Positions 32,098-40,454 of a stretch of 42,070 nt of DNA are shown piece after piece (position 1 is the stretch's first letter; each line of letters begins with the position of its first letter). The stretch spans positions 104,488 to 146,557 of the forward strand of contig NZ_AYWX01000007.1 of assembly GCF_000502875.1 (NCBI RefSeq). Direction: 5' to 3'. The position numbers were made by a program, and so were the translations under genes. This DNA is from Mesorhizobium sp. L2C084A000 (GTDB taxonomy: Bacteria > Pseudomonadota > Alphaproteobacteria > Rhizobiales > Rhizobiaceae). The notes under the pieces were generated by a model. That model worked only from the letters and a program-made list of their open reading frames with translations. It was not told the origin of the DNA and ran no database searches.

Positions 32098-33741
32098 TCA
32101 GGCCGCTTCGTGGAGCGCGGCCGCCGCCGCGAAAACCTCGGCCACTGCATAGGCGCCGGGGTCGGCCACGCCTTGCAGCTTGCTGCCGACATAGGCGGAC
32201 CGCCCGGATTTTGCCCTGTCCATGGCAGCGGTGGCCTCGGCACCATGGCGAGCCGCGATAGCCGCTTCGTCCAGGCTCTTGGCATCGAGCGCTCTGAGGG
32301 CAGGCTCCAGGGCATCGACCATTGTACGATCCCCCATCCTTGCGCCGCCATAAAAGGTCATCCGCTCAAGGCCGGCAAGCAGCGCCTTGGCCAAGCTCGC
32401 GCCGCTATCCAGAGCCTGCGCCGCCGCCGTGAAGAAGATCGACAGCAGCACGCCGCTGGAGCCGCCCATCGAGGCGCTCAGAATGTCGCCCATCGCGCCA
32501 AGGGTCGCCGCCGGCTCGGCAAGCGGCAGCGCATCAAGCCGCTCGAGGATGCTGCGCGCGCCGGTCGCCACCGTCGAGCCCGTGTCGCCGTCGCCCGCCT
32601 TGGCGTCGAGCCCGTTCAACGTGGTTTCCAGCGCGATCAGTCGTTCGCAGATGGTGACGAGAAGAGAGCGGGTCCGTGCATCCTGGCTGGGCTTGCGTGC
32701 CGCGCTCTGTCCGGCCGCTTTCGCCATCGGCACCACGGCAGGCGGCACAACCGGCTTTGCCGGCATCCAGGCGTGCGGACCGACCGGCGCCTGCAAGGCC
32801 GTCTCGCGCGCGGGGTCGAGCCGGATCAGCGACAGCGAGAAGCCGTTCATGTTGAGCGCCGTCATCAGCGGGCCCGGGCCGATCGCCAGCTTGATGGTTT
32901 TGGCCAGCGGCGAGGCAAGCACTGCGTTGGCGATAACGGACATTTCGAGCGGCGGCACCGAACCGAGATTATTGATCAGCAAGGCGTGGCCGGCCTTGGG
33001 ATCAAGCCGTGCCGCTAGGCGCGCCGCCATGATCGCCACCAGCCTGTCGGCGCTCTGCACCGCAATCCGCTCGACGCCCGGCTCGCCATGGATGCCGAGG
33101 CCGAGCTCGCCATCGTTCTCGCCGAACCTGTCTTCGTGCGGCTGGCCGGGAATCGAGCAGGACGACAGCGACATGCCGAGCGAAACAACGTCCTTCGCTG
33201 CCGCTCGCGCGACAGCCGCTATATCGGCAAGATCGTGCCCGGTCTCCGACAGGTGGCCTGATATCTTGTGGACGAACAAGGTGCCGGCAACGCCGCGCGG
33301 CTGGGCAATGTCGGGCAGCGCGATGTCGTCGGCGACGATCACCATCTCGACGGCAAAACCCTCGGCGCGCGCCTTCTCTGCCGCGAGGCCGAAATTGAGA
33401 CGGTCGCCGGTGTAGTTCTTGACGATCAGCAGGCAGCCGGCCGAACCGGTGACCGCGCGAATCGCTGCCAGCACCGCCTCGACGCTTGGCGAGGCAAAGA
33501 TCTCGCCCGAAACCGCCGCCGTCAGCATGCCCTTGCCGACGAAGCCGGCATGGGACGGTTCGTGCCCGGCCCCGCCGCCGGAGACGACGCTGACTTTCGT
33601 CCTGTCCCAGTCGGTGCGCAGGATGACCTTGATCTCGGGATAGCCGTCGAGGCGCGCGAGATCGCCGGAGCCAATGGTCCGTAACAGGCCGTCGAGCGCC
33701 TCGGTGACGATCGTTTCCCTGCGATTGAAAAAGTGCTTCAT
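32098..33741 (-). CDS. Fused ATP-dependent dihydroxyacetone (or erythrulose) kinase
   Basis: A 547-residue protein with DhaK and DhaL domains joined in one chain. The K domain has SGGGAGHEPSHAGFVGKGML and the covalent-binding H218 in LGLGIHGEPG. A proline/alanine-rich linker (about residues 330-350) leads to the L domain with DAKAGDGDTGSTV and GGSSGVLLSI. Single-chain kinases use ATP directly, without PTS. Members phosphorylate dihydroxyacetone, glyceraldehyde or erythrulose (LerK/DerK). The operon thus holds two phosphorylation systems, suggesting two substrates or conditions. ATG 33741 starts at the family N-terminus MKHFFN. It follows the second ABC ATPase by 55 bases. Confidence 0.9.
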   Translation of the reverse strand: MKHFFNRRETIVTEALDGLLRTIGSGDLARLDGYPEIKVILRTDWDRTKVSVVSGGGAGHEPSHAGFVGKGMLTAAVSGEIFASPSVEAVLAAIRAVTGSAGCLLIVKNYTGDRLNFGLAAEKARAEGFAVEMVIVADDIALPDIAQPRGVAGTLFVHKISGHLSETGHDLADIAAVARAAAKDVVSLGMSLSSCSIPGQPHEDRFGENDGELGLGIHGEPGVERIAVQSADRLVAIMAARLAARLDPKAGHALLINNLGSVPPLEMSVIANAVLASPLAKTIKLAIGPGPLMTALNMNGFSLSLIRLDPARETALQAPVGPHAWMPAKPVVPPAVVPMAKAAGQSAARKPSQDARTRSLLVTICERLIALETTLNGLDAKAGDGDTGSTVATGARSILERLDALPLAEPAATLGAMGDILSASMGGSSGVLLSIFFTAAAQALDSGASLAKALLAGLERMTFYGGARMGDRTMVDALEPALRALDAKSLDEAAIAARHGAEATAAMDRAKSGRSAYVGSKLQGVADPGAYAVAEVFAAAAALHEAA

Positions 33742-33796
33742 CGAATTCGTCCCGTACTGGCAAAGTCAAAACCGGTGCTGAATCACCGAAAACCGC

Positions 33797-34810
33797 TCAC
33801 ATCAATCGCTGTCCATCGGCGTCGAAATACAGCGGCGCCCGGTAGCGGATCACCACTCTGTCGCCCTGCGCCAGATCCGTGTCGGGATCGGTCAGCGTCA
33901 CCAGTTTCTTGGTCCCTACCGTCACATGCAAATGGTTCTGATCACCGAGATGCTCCACCCAGTCGACAACGCCGTCGGCGTGACCATTCGCGGCCTTCGC
34001 GATCGAAAGATGTTCGGTGCGCGCGCCGATCGTCTTGGTCCCGGCCGGTGCGCCGCCGTCAGGCAGCAGTCCGGTTGGCAGAAGATTGATCGCCGGCTGG
34101 CCGAGCCTTGCCGCGACATGCAGGTTTGCCGGCTCGGAATAGATGGTGCGCGGCGAACCGATCTGCACCAGCACGCCATCGGCAAGGATGCCGATACGGT
34201 CGGCCATGGTCATCGCCTCGATCTGATCATGCGTGACATAAAGCATGGTGGCGCCGAGTTCGGTCTGGATGCGCTTCAGCTCGAGCCTGAGATCGCCGCG
34301 CAGCTTGGCATCGAGCGACGACAGCGGCTCGTCCATCAGGTAGATCGAGGGCTTGCGCACCAGCGCCCGGCCGATGGCAACGCGCTGCATTTCGCCGCCC
34401 GAAAGCTTGGTCGAGCGATTGGCGAGCTTGTGATGGATGCGCACCATCCTGGCCACCTCCTCGACCCGGCGGCGGATCTGCTCTTCCGGCATCTTTCGGG
34501 CCGGTGAGCGCAGCGGGAAGGCGAGATTGTCGAACACCGACAGATGCGGATAGAGCGAATATTGTTGGAACACAAAAGCCGTGTCGCGCTCCGCCGGCGA
34601 CAGTGTCGTGGCATTGTGTCCGCCGATCTCGATCGTGCCGGTATCCGGCCGTTCCAACCCGGCGATGAGCCGCAGCGTCGTTGTCTTGCCGGCCCCGGTC
34701 GGCCCGAGCAGCACGACGAATTCACCATCTGCTATGTGCAGGTCGAGGCCGTCGACGGCGACATGGTCGCCGAAACTCTTGGTCACGTTCTTGATGTGCA
34801 CCTCAGCCAT
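33797..34810 (-). CDS. ABC transporter ATP-binding protein (sugar/polyol type), second
   Basis: A 337-residue ATPase of the MalK/UgpC group. Walker A LGPTGAGKTTT, signature LSGGEMQRVAIGRAL, Walker B YLMDEPLSSLD and the switch histidine in YVTHDQ are all present. The C-terminal 110 residues form the regulatory OB-fold domain. The start is ATG 34810 (MAEVHIKNV); upstream extension to 34837 overlaps the other ATPase gene. It overlaps that gene by eight bases. With two different ATPase genes the transporter probably works with an ATPase heterodimer, as in the rhizobial GlpS/GlpT glycerol importer. Confidence 0.93.
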   Translation of the reverse strand: MAEVHIKNVTKSFGDHVAVDGLDLHIADGEFVVLLGPTGAGKTTTLRLIAGLERPDTGTIEIGGHNATTLSPAERDTAFVFQQYSLYPHLSVFDNLAFPLRSPARKMPEEQIRRRVEEVARMVRIHHKLANRSTKLSGGEMQRVAIGRALVRKPSIYLMDEPLSSLDAKLRGDLRLELKRIQTELGATMLYVTHDQIEAMTMADRIGILADGVLVQIGSPRTIYSEPANLHVAARLGQPAINLLPTGLLPDGGAPAGTKTIGARTEHLSIAKAANGHADGVVDWVEHLGDQNHLHVTVGTKKLVTLTDPDTDLAQGDRVVIRYRAPLYFDADGQRLM

Positions 34811-35915
34811 GCTGGGCCCTCCGCTCCGAGGCGACATCGTGGATCGCGGTTCTCACCGCGCGGCCGGACCCCTTCTCGAACAGCGACAGCCGCGCGCTGC
34901 TCAGCGTCAGGCCGACATGATCGCCGGTCGAGAGCCGGATTTCAGCCGGCACGCGCGCCTTGATGATGCCGTCCGCCGTCTCCACCGCGACGATCTGCGT
35001 GGTGCCGAGATATTCGGTGCCATAGATGGCGCCACGCAGCTTGGAGGCGTCGTCGAAGCGTATGTGCTCCGGGCGGATGCCGAGCGCCATGTCGCTCGGT
35101 GCGATGTCCTCGCGCACCTCCGGCACCGCCACCTTTGCACCTTGCACGATGATCTCCCTGGCGCCCTTGGCGAGTCCGCCGCCAAATCCCAGAAAGTTCA
35201 TCGGCGGCGAGCCGATGAAGTCGGCGACGAACATGGTCGCCGGGCGGTCGTAGATTTCGCGTGGGCTTCCGAATTGTTCGATGACACCATGGTTCATCAC
35301 CGCGATCTTGTCGGCCATCGACATCGCTTCCATCTGGTCGTGCGTGACATAGACCGTCGTGGCGTGGATGCGGTTGTGCAGCTCGCGCAGCTCGCGGACC
35401 ATCAGATCGCGGAATTCGGTGTCGAGCGTGCCGAGCGGCTCATCCATCAGGAAGCATTTTGGCCGCCGCACGATGGCGCGGCCGAGCGCGACGCGCTGGC
35501 GGTCGCCGCCGGCCAGGCCGGAGACGGATTTGTTGAGCAGATGGTCGATGCGCAGCAGCTTCGCCGTCTCCTCGACACGGGTGCGGATTTCGGCCGAAGG
35601 CATGCCTTGCGCCAGGAGCGGGAAGCCGATGTTCTTGCGCACATTCATGTGCGGATAGAGCGCGAAGAGCTGGAAGACGAAGGCGATGTCGCGCTCGCGG
35701 GCCCGCAGCATGGTGACGTCGTCGCCGCCGAGCAGGATCTGGCCGCCGGTCGGCAATTCGAGCCCCGCGATCATGCGCAAGGTCGTCGTTTTGCCGCAGC
35801 CCGACGGGCCGAGCATGACGAAGAACTCGCCATCCTCGACGACGAAGTTGGAATCCTGCACGGCGACGAAATCGCCGAAGGCCTTTCTCAGGTGCTGGAC
35901 GCGAATTTCGGCCAT
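34803..35915 (-). CDS. ABC transporter ATP-binding protein with divergent signature motif, first
   Basis: A 370-residue ATPase paired with the preceding one. Walker A GPSGCGKTTT, Walker B FLMDEPLGTLD and H in YVTHDQ are normal, but the signature reads LAGGDRQRV instead of LSGGQ. The loss of the key Ser suggests one of the two ATP sites in the heterodimer is weaker. The C-terminal domain is of the MalK regulatory type (RPEHIRFDD). The start is ATG 35915 (MAEIRVQHL), two bases after the stop of the small membrane protein; GGA is six bases upstream. The frame runs on to 36137 but that lies in other genes. Confidence 0.92.
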   Translation of the reverse strand: MAEIRVQHLRKAFGDFVAVQDSNFVVEDGEFFVMLGPSGCGKTTTLRMIAGLELPTGGQILLGGDDVTMLRARERDIAFVFQLFALYPHMNVRKNIGFPLLAQGMPSAEIRTRVEETAKLLRIDHLLNKSVSGLAGGDRQRVALGRAIVRRPKCFLMDEPLGTLDTEFRDLMVRELRELHNRIHATTVYVTHDQMEAMSMADKIAVMNHGVIEQFGSPREIYDRPATMFVADFIGSPPMNFLGFGGGLAKGAREIIVQGAKVAVPEVREDIAPSDMALGIRPEHIRFDDASKLRGAIYGTEYLGTTQIVAVETADGIIKARVPAEIRLSTGDHVGLTLSSARLSLFEKGSGRAVRTAIHDVASERRAQHG

Positions 35916-35917
35916 GA

Positions 35918-36124
35918 TTATTCCGGGAATTTCGAGACGATGATGAACATCACGGTGCCGGCGAGCATGGTGATGAAGGAATAGGTGTAGAGCGACAGCG
36001 CGAAGGGCTGGAACAGCATCAGGAAGCCGATGGCGATTAGTGCCGTCGCGATGTTTTCCATCAGCCCGCGCCTCGCCCAGACCGGCCAGCGCGATTTGCT
36101 TTTCTGTGGCTTGGTCATGCTCAT
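35918..36124 (-). CDS. Small two-helix membrane protein in the ABC operon
   Basis: A 68-residue protein. A basic N-terminus (KPQKSKSRWPVWARRG) is followed by two hydrophobic stretches, NIATALIAIGFLMLFQPFAL and YSFITMLAGTVMFIIV, so it should sit in the inner membrane with both ends in the cytoplasm. The ATG overlaps the permease stop by four bases (ATGA), with a further ATG two codons later. The rhizobial glycerol importer also has a small extra membrane protein (GlpU), but I cannot confirm this is the same family. The role is probably accessory to the permeases. Confidence 0.8.
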   Translation of the reverse strand: MSMTKPQKSKSRWPVWARRGLMENIATALIAIGFLMLFQPFALSLYTYSFITMLAGTVMFIIVSKFPE

Positions 36125-37071
36125 TTGCGCACCGCACCGAAGGTGATGCCGCGCAGCAATTGCTTGCGAAGCAGAATGGTGAAGACCAGGATCGGCACCA
36201 GGAAGATCGTCGTGCCTGCCGCCACCGCCGGCCAGTCCTGGCCGCCTTCGCCGATGATGGTCGGGATGAAGGGCGGCGCAGTCTGCGCGGTGCCGGAAGT
36301 CAGGAGTGCCGCGAACGCATACTCGTTCCAGGCGAAGATCAGGCAGAAGATGGCGGTCGCGGCAATGCCGGTCGTCGCCTGCGGCAGCACTGTGCGCCAG
36401 AAGGCCTGCAGCCGCGTATAGCCGTCGATCATCGCCGCCTCCTCATATTCGCGCGGGATCTCATCGATGAAGCCTTTCAGCAGCCATACAGCCAGCGACA
36501 CATTGACTGCCGTGTAGAGCAGGATCATGCCGAGCGCCGTGTCCGACAAGCCAAGCTCGCGGTACATCAGGTAGATCGGAATGGCGACAGCGATCGGCGG
36601 CATGAAGCGCGTCGACAGGATGAAGAACAAAAGGTCGTCGGCGAGCGGCACCTTGAAGCGCGAGAAGCCATAGGCAGACAGCGTGCCGAGGAACACGGCG
36701 CAGAAGGTCGAACCGAAGGCGATGATCAGCGAATTGACGAAGCGCGGCAGGAAGTTGGACGGGCCGGCGATCACCATGTTGCGCTTGCGCGTGGTCTCGT
36801 CGCAGAAGCCCGTCGCGGGACCCAGCGAGTTGATGTATTCCGGCGTCTGCCGCGTCCGCGTCGTGAACAGATTGCAGTAGCCTTCGAGGCTGGGCTGGAA
36901 CAGGATCTTGGGCGGATAGGCGATCGAATCCGGCGGCGTCTTGAAGCTGGTGGCGAAGATCCACAGCAGCGGCACGATCGAGATCAGCGCGTAGAGCACG
37001 ATGATCGTGCCGGCGATGCGCTTCGAATTCGTGGACGGTGCGACGACCGAGTGGGCAGTGGTCAGGCTCAT
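36121..37071 (-). CDS. ABC transporter permease, second
   Basis: A 316-residue MalG-type permease with six predicted helices. The cytoplasmic EAA loop reads EYEEAAMIDGYTRLQAFWR, which contacts the ATPases. A long periplasmic stretch of about 55 residues between the first and second helix (NLFTTRTRQTPEY to SNFLPRF) is larger than in MalG. ATG 37071 overlaps the stop of the first permease by four bases. Together the two permeases form the pore for the sugar or polyol delivered by the solute-binding protein. Confidence 0.93.
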   Translation of the reverse strand: MSLTTAHSVVAPSTNSKRIAGTIIVLYALISIVPLLWIFATSFKTPPDSIAYPPKILFQPSLEGYCNLFTTRTRQTPEYINSLGPATGFCDETTRKRNMVIAGPSNFLPRFVNSLIIAFGSTFCAVFLGTLSAYGFSRFKVPLADDLLFFILSTRFMPPIAVAIPIYLMYRELGLSDTALGMILLYTAVNVSLAVWLLKGFIDEIPREYEEAAMIDGYTRLQAFWRTVLPQATTGIAATAIFCLIFAWNEYAFAALLTSGTAQTAPPFIPTIIGEGGQDWPAVAAGTTIFLVPILVFTILLRKQLLRGITFGAVRK

Positions 37072-38015
37072 CTCTGCTTCACCTTGTTGAGCGCCTTGAC
37101 GTAGATGTTGGCCAGCCCGAACACCGCGACGAACAGGATGATGGCGAAGGCCGAGGAGTAGCCGGTGCGCCAGCTCTCAAAAGCCTGCCGCTTCAGCGTG
37201 ATCGAGGCGACCTCGGTGGTCGAGCCCGGCCCACCGCCGGTCAAGAGGTTGACCATGTCGAACATCTTGAAGTTCTCGATGCCGCGAAACAGCACCGCCA
37301 GCATGATGAAGGGCAGCGCCATCGGCAGCGTGATCGACCAGAACTGCCGCCAGTTGGAGGCGCGGTCGACCTCGGCCGCCTCGTAGATGTATTCGGGGAT
37401 CGAGCGTAAGCCGGCGAGGCAGATCAGCATCACGTAGGGCGTCCACATCCACGTGTCGACGATGATGATCGACCACGGCGCCAGCGACACGTTGGAGAGC
37501 ATCTGGATATCGGTTGGCGGGATCCTCGTGACGAAGGAGATGGCGTAGGCGAACAGGCCGATCTGCGGCTCGTAGAGGAAGCGCCAGAAATTGCCGACCA
37601 CCGCCGGCGACAGCATCATCGGCACCAGGATCAGCGTCGTCCAGAAGGCATGGCCGCGAAACTTCCTGTCGATCAGCCAGGCCAGCGTGAAGCCGATCAG
37701 CGTCTGCAACAGGATGGTCCAGAACACGAAATGCGCCGTCGTCTGCATGGCGATCCAGATATCCTTGTCGCCGAGGATGCGCTGGTAGTTGGCGAAGCCG
37801 AGATTCTTCACCACCTCGTTCGGCCGGTTGGCCCGGTAGTTGGTGAACGACAGATAGATCGCCCAGAACAGCGGAAAGATGTTGATGGCCAGCAGCAACA
37901 GGATTGTCGGCGAGATGAACAGCCAGGCGAGGCCCTTGTCGCTGATGCCCCGGACCTTGCCGGCCAACGGTTCCGGGGTCGCCCGGGCAACGTTCTCCGC
38001 AGTCCGATTGAGCAT
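37068..38015 (-). CDS. ABC transporter permease, first
   Basis: A 315-residue MalF-type permease. Helices begin at WLFISPTILLLLAINIFPLFWAIYLSF; the EAA loop is EYIYEAAEVDRASNWRQFWSI. The start is ATG 38015, placed by AGGA with good spacing and by the position of the first helix; the frame continues upstream to 38225 only by chance. A 112-base gap with a stable hairpin separates it from the solute-binding protein gene. Confidence 0.93.
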   Translation of the reverse strand: MLNRTAENVARATPEPLAGKVRGISDKGLAWLFISPTILLLLAINIFPLFWAIYLSFTNYRANRPNEVVKNLGFANYQRILGDKDIWIAMQTTAHFVFWTILLQTLIGFTLAWLIDRKFRGHAFWTTLILVPMMLSPAVVGNFWRFLYEPQIGLFAYAISFVTRIPPTDIQMLSNVSLAPWSIIIVDTWMWTPYVMLICLAGLRSIPEYIYEAAEVDRASNWRQFWSITLPMALPFIMLAVLFRGIENFKMFDMVNLLTGGGPGSTTEVASITLKRQAFESWRTGYSSAFAIILFVAVFGLANIYVKALNKVKQR

Positions 38016-38069
38016 GGTGAGTCCTGCTTCGGTCACTTGGTCGTCTCTGTCATGGAATTTATCTGAACT

Positions 38070-38099
38070 GCGTCCCGTGCCAAGGGCGGCACGGGACGC
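38070..38099 (-). terminator. Stem-loop between solute-binding protein and permease genes
   Basis: A perfect 12-base stem (38070-38081 with 38088-38099) and 6-base loop with no U-tract after it on the reverse strand. In many ABC operons such a hairpin protects the 3' end of the binding-protein message and dampens transcription of the permease genes, giving the excess of binding protein the system needs. That role is an inference here. Confidence 0.65.
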
Positions 38100-38127
38100 T
38101 AGGGCCCTAGCTCGGGAGGAGCCGGGG

Positions 38128-39459
38128 TTACATCTTGCCGTCGTCCTGGAAGACCTGCGTCCAGTCCTTGACCAGGCCGTCGAGCGCATCCTTGGCCGAG
38201 CCCTGGCCGGCCACGACATAGTCATGGAAGCGTTTCTGCGAAGCCTGCAGCAGCGGTGCGTAGCTCGGCTCGGCCCAGAAGTCCTTCACGATGGCCATCG
38301 AGTCGAGGAAGGTCTGCGCGTAGGGCTGGCTGGCCGGGAACTTCGGATCCTTGACCACCGCGTTGAGGCAGGAATAGCCGCCGAGGGACCACCATTTGGC
38401 CTGCACGTCCTTGTTGGCGAACCACTTGATGTATTTCAGCGCCGCCTCCTGCTTGTCGGAATAGGACACTACCGAGATGCCCTGGCCGCCGAGCTGGGCG
38501 AACTGCTCACCGTCGGGACCCTTCGGGTTGACGAAGTAGCCGATCTTGTCGCCGCCGACATTCTCGTCCTTCTGCAGGCCCGGCCATGTGAAGGCGAAGT
38601 TCATGTGCATCGCCACCTGGCCGGATTTGAAGGCATCGACGCCTTCGCCCATGTAGCTGTTCGACGCGCCCGGAGGGGTACAGCAATCATAAAGCGCCTT
38701 GTAGAATTCCAGGCCCTTCACCGACTTGTCGGAGTTGACGAAGCCTTCCATCTCGTAGGGCTTCTTCGGGTTTTCGTACTGGAAGCCGTAGCTGTAGAGC
38801 ACGTCCATGGCGCCCATGGTGATGCCTTCCGAGCCGCGCTCGGTATAGATCGAGGCGCCGTAGACGGTCTTGCCGTCAATCTCGCGCTTCTGGAAGAACT
38901 CGGCGACCTGCTTCAACTGGTCGAAGGTGGTCGGCGGACCGAGATCCCAGCCGTACTTCTCCTTGAATTCCTTCTGCAGCTCCGGCTTGGAGAACCAGTC
39001 CTTGCGATAGGTCCAGCCGACGACGTCGCCCATGGCTGGCAGCGCCCAGTAGTTCGGCGTGTTCTTCGGCCATTCCGAATAGCCGACGACGGTTGCCGGC
39101 ACGAAGTCGTCCATGCTGATCTTCTCCTTGTCGAAGAAGTCGTTCAGCTTGACATAGTGGCCGTTCTCGGCCGAACCGCCGATCCACTGGCTGTCGCCGA
39201 TGATCAGGTCGCACAATTTGCCGTGCGAATTCAGCTCGTTGAGGAAACGGTCTGCATAATTGGTCCACGGCACGAACTCGAATTTCATGCCGATGCCGGT
39301 TTCCTTGGTAAAATCCTTGGACAGTTCGACAAGCGCGTTGGCCGGGTCCCAAGCGGCCCAGCACAGCGTCAGGTCTTCAGCGTGCGCGACATTCGAGACG
39401 GCTGTCGACGCTGTGATCGCCGAGGTCAGTCCCAACGCCAGTTTCAAGCTCGATTTCAT
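38128..39459 (-). CDS. ABC transporter solute-binding protein (sugar/polyol)
   Basis: A 443-residue periplasmic binding protein of family 1. The signal peptide (MKSSLKLALGLTSAITAS to NVAHAED) ends near residue 28. Mature features include TLCWAAWDPANALVELSKDFTKETG and several aromatic residues (WTNY, GGSAENGHYVKL, NFAFTWPG) that line polyol and sugar pockets. Two cysteines (C-C in ALYDCCTPPG) and two more early could form disulfides. GGAGGAA eight bases before ATG 39459 is an ideal ribosome site. It is the first gene of the dha operon, with an operator-like repeat 100 bases upstream. The ligand is unknown; glycerol, dihydroxyacetone, erythritol-type polyols or their ketoses fit the downstream kinases. 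Confidence 0.93.
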   Translation of the reverse strand: MKSSLKLALGLTSAITASTAVSNVAHAEDLTLCWAAWDPANALVELSKDFTKETGIGMKFEFVPWTNYADRFLNELNSHGKLCDLIIGDSQWIGGSAENGHYVKLNDFFDKEKISMDDFVPATVVGYSEWPKNTPNYWALPAMGDVVGWTYRKDWFSKPELQKEFKEKYGWDLGPPTTFDQLKQVAEFFQKREIDGKTVYGASIYTERGSEGITMGAMDVLYSYGFQYENPKKPYEMEGFVNSDKSVKGLEFYKALYDCCTPPGASNSYMGEGVDAFKSGQVAMHMNFAFTWPGLQKDENVGGDKIGYFVNPKGPDGEQFAQLGGQGISVVSYSDKQEAALKYIKWFANKDVQAKWWSLGGYSCLNAVVKDPKFPASQPYAQTFLDSMAIVKDFWAEPSYAPLLQASQKRFHDYVVAGQGSAKDALDGLVKDWTQVFQDDGKM

Positions 39460-39560
39460 GACTTCCTCCCATTTGCGAAACGCGCCCGGATGACGGTTTC
39501 AAAAAGCCCTCAACCCCTCTCCTCAGGGGCCCAAACATGGCGGCGCGGTCACGCTGCGGA

Positions 39561-39600
39561 TGTTTAGTAATTTGTTTAGTGATGCAATTTTTACTAAACA
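39561..39600. promoter_or_regulatory. Operator-like TGTTTAGTAA repeats upstream of the ABC/dha operon
   Basis: TGTTTAGTAA (39561-39570) and its exact reverse complement TTACTAAACA (39591-39600) enclose a further direct copy TGTTTAGT (39573-39580), 12 bases from the first. Three copies in 40 AT-rich bases about 100 bases before the binding-protein start are unlikely by chance in GC-rich DNA. It is probably the operator of a sugar-responsive repressor (ROK, LacI or DeoR type), which is not encoded in the window. Confidence 0.65.
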
Positions 39601-39616
39601 AGGCAAGCGAATTCGT

Positions 39617-39631
39617 TGCTGCGCCGCAGCA
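39617..39631. promoter_or_regulatory. Perfect TGCTGC-N3-GCAGCA dyad
   Basis: TGCTGC-GCC-GCAGCA contains the CTGC-N3-GCAG pattern exactly. It lies 17 bases upstream of the TGTTTAGTAA repeats. Being GC-rich it is more likely to arise by chance than the other boxes. Confidence 0.35.
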
Positions 39632-39736
39632 TGCTTATGGCGATGTCTGAAAACCTTGGGAAAAGCGCGGGTCGCTGGTCGGCCTACCGAAGCTCTTCAG
39701 GCCGATTCTGACCAGGACGTGGGGCAGCCGCGGTTT

Positions 39737-40426
39737 TCAATCCACCCTTCTGGTGCTCACCATCACCTTGCGGATTGGCGGCGCCGGCGGCAGCAGCGCG
39801 CGGATATCGGCGAACGGGAACGACGGTTCGAAACGGAACGCTTCGGCCGATGAGCCTTGCGCGCTGTTGCACTGGCCGGCGCGAAAGGCGTTCTGTGTCC
39901 GCGCGATGTCGACGAAGCGGTCGGGATCCTGCGACTGATGCATTCGGATCGCCTCAGCTTTGACGTCGGCATACCCGGAAATGTCGACGTAGTGCGTCGG
40001 CGAAAAACCGGTGCCGCCCATCGTGTCGGCATGCAGCACCGGGACGGCGAAAGACGCCGCGATGCGCACGCCGTCCGACAGCGCGCGATGGTCGGCGTGA
40101 TAGTCGTTGGGCGCATGCGTGATCACCAGATCCGGGCCGGTTTGACCAATCAGTGCTTTCAGAGCTCCGATCAGCGCTGCATCGGCCACCAACTCGCCGT
40201 CCGGGAAGTCGAGGAAGCGTGGCATTGCGCCTACCAGCGCAGCCGCGGCCGTTGCTTCATCGCGACGGACACGAGCGAGAACAGCGGGATCACTCGTGCC
40301 GCCCCTGGCACCATCCGTGGCCATGGCAAAAGTGAGCTCTGCGCCTTGCGCGGCATAGGCGGCCATCGTACCGAACATGAAGATCTCGATGTCGTCCGGA
40401 TGCGCACCGAGCGCTAGGATTTTCAA
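39737..40426 (-). CDS. PIG-L family deacetylase
   Basis: A 229-residue zinc-dependent deacetylase. H9-P10-D11-D12 (AHPDDIE) and the later HADHRAL supply the metal ligands. Family members remove acetyl groups from N-acetylglucosamine compounds and related sugars. The start is a TTG at 40426 with GGGGAGAG about seven bases upstream; a longer frame to 40453 (also TTG) has no site. It is divergent from the EamA gene, with only 28 bases between starts, so the two promoters overlap the coding ends. The substrate is unknown. No link to the dha operon other than strand is evident. Confidence 0.88.
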   Translation of the reverse strand: MKILALGAHPDDIEIFMFGTMAAYAAQGAELTFAMATDGARGGTSDPAVLARVRRDEATAAAALVGAMPRFLDFPDGELVADAALIGALKALIGQTGPDLVITHAPNDYHADHRALSDGVRIAASFAVPVLHADTMGGTGFSPTHYVDISGYADVKAEAIRMHQSQDPDRFVDIARTQNAFRAGQCNSAQGSSAEAFRFEPSFPFADIRALLPPAPPIRKVMVSTRRVD

Positions 40427-40454
40427 ATCACTCTCTCCCCGGAACTGGAACAAC

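Larger units (their letters stand above)
39460..39736. other. Promoter region of the ABC/dha operon
   Basis: A 277-base gap between the binding-protein start and the stop of the PIG-L gene. It holds the TGTTTAGTAA repeats and the TGCTGC-GCC-GCAGCA dyad listed separately. At 39679-39705 an imperfect hairpin (TCGGCCT/AGGCCGA) could end PIG-L transcription, but it lacks a U-tract. Confidence 0.55.

Noticed and set aside
35918..36124. Naming the small membrane protein GlpU and the whole transporter GlpSTPQUV
   Set aside because: Gene order differs from the glp operon, no glycerol-3-phosphate dehydrogenase or glycerol kinase is present, and I could not confirm the small protein's family by eye.
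37879..39567. Forward open frame of 562 codons over the solute-binding protein and a permease gene
   Set aside because: Antisense to well-supported transporter genes with family motifs. Same explanation as above.
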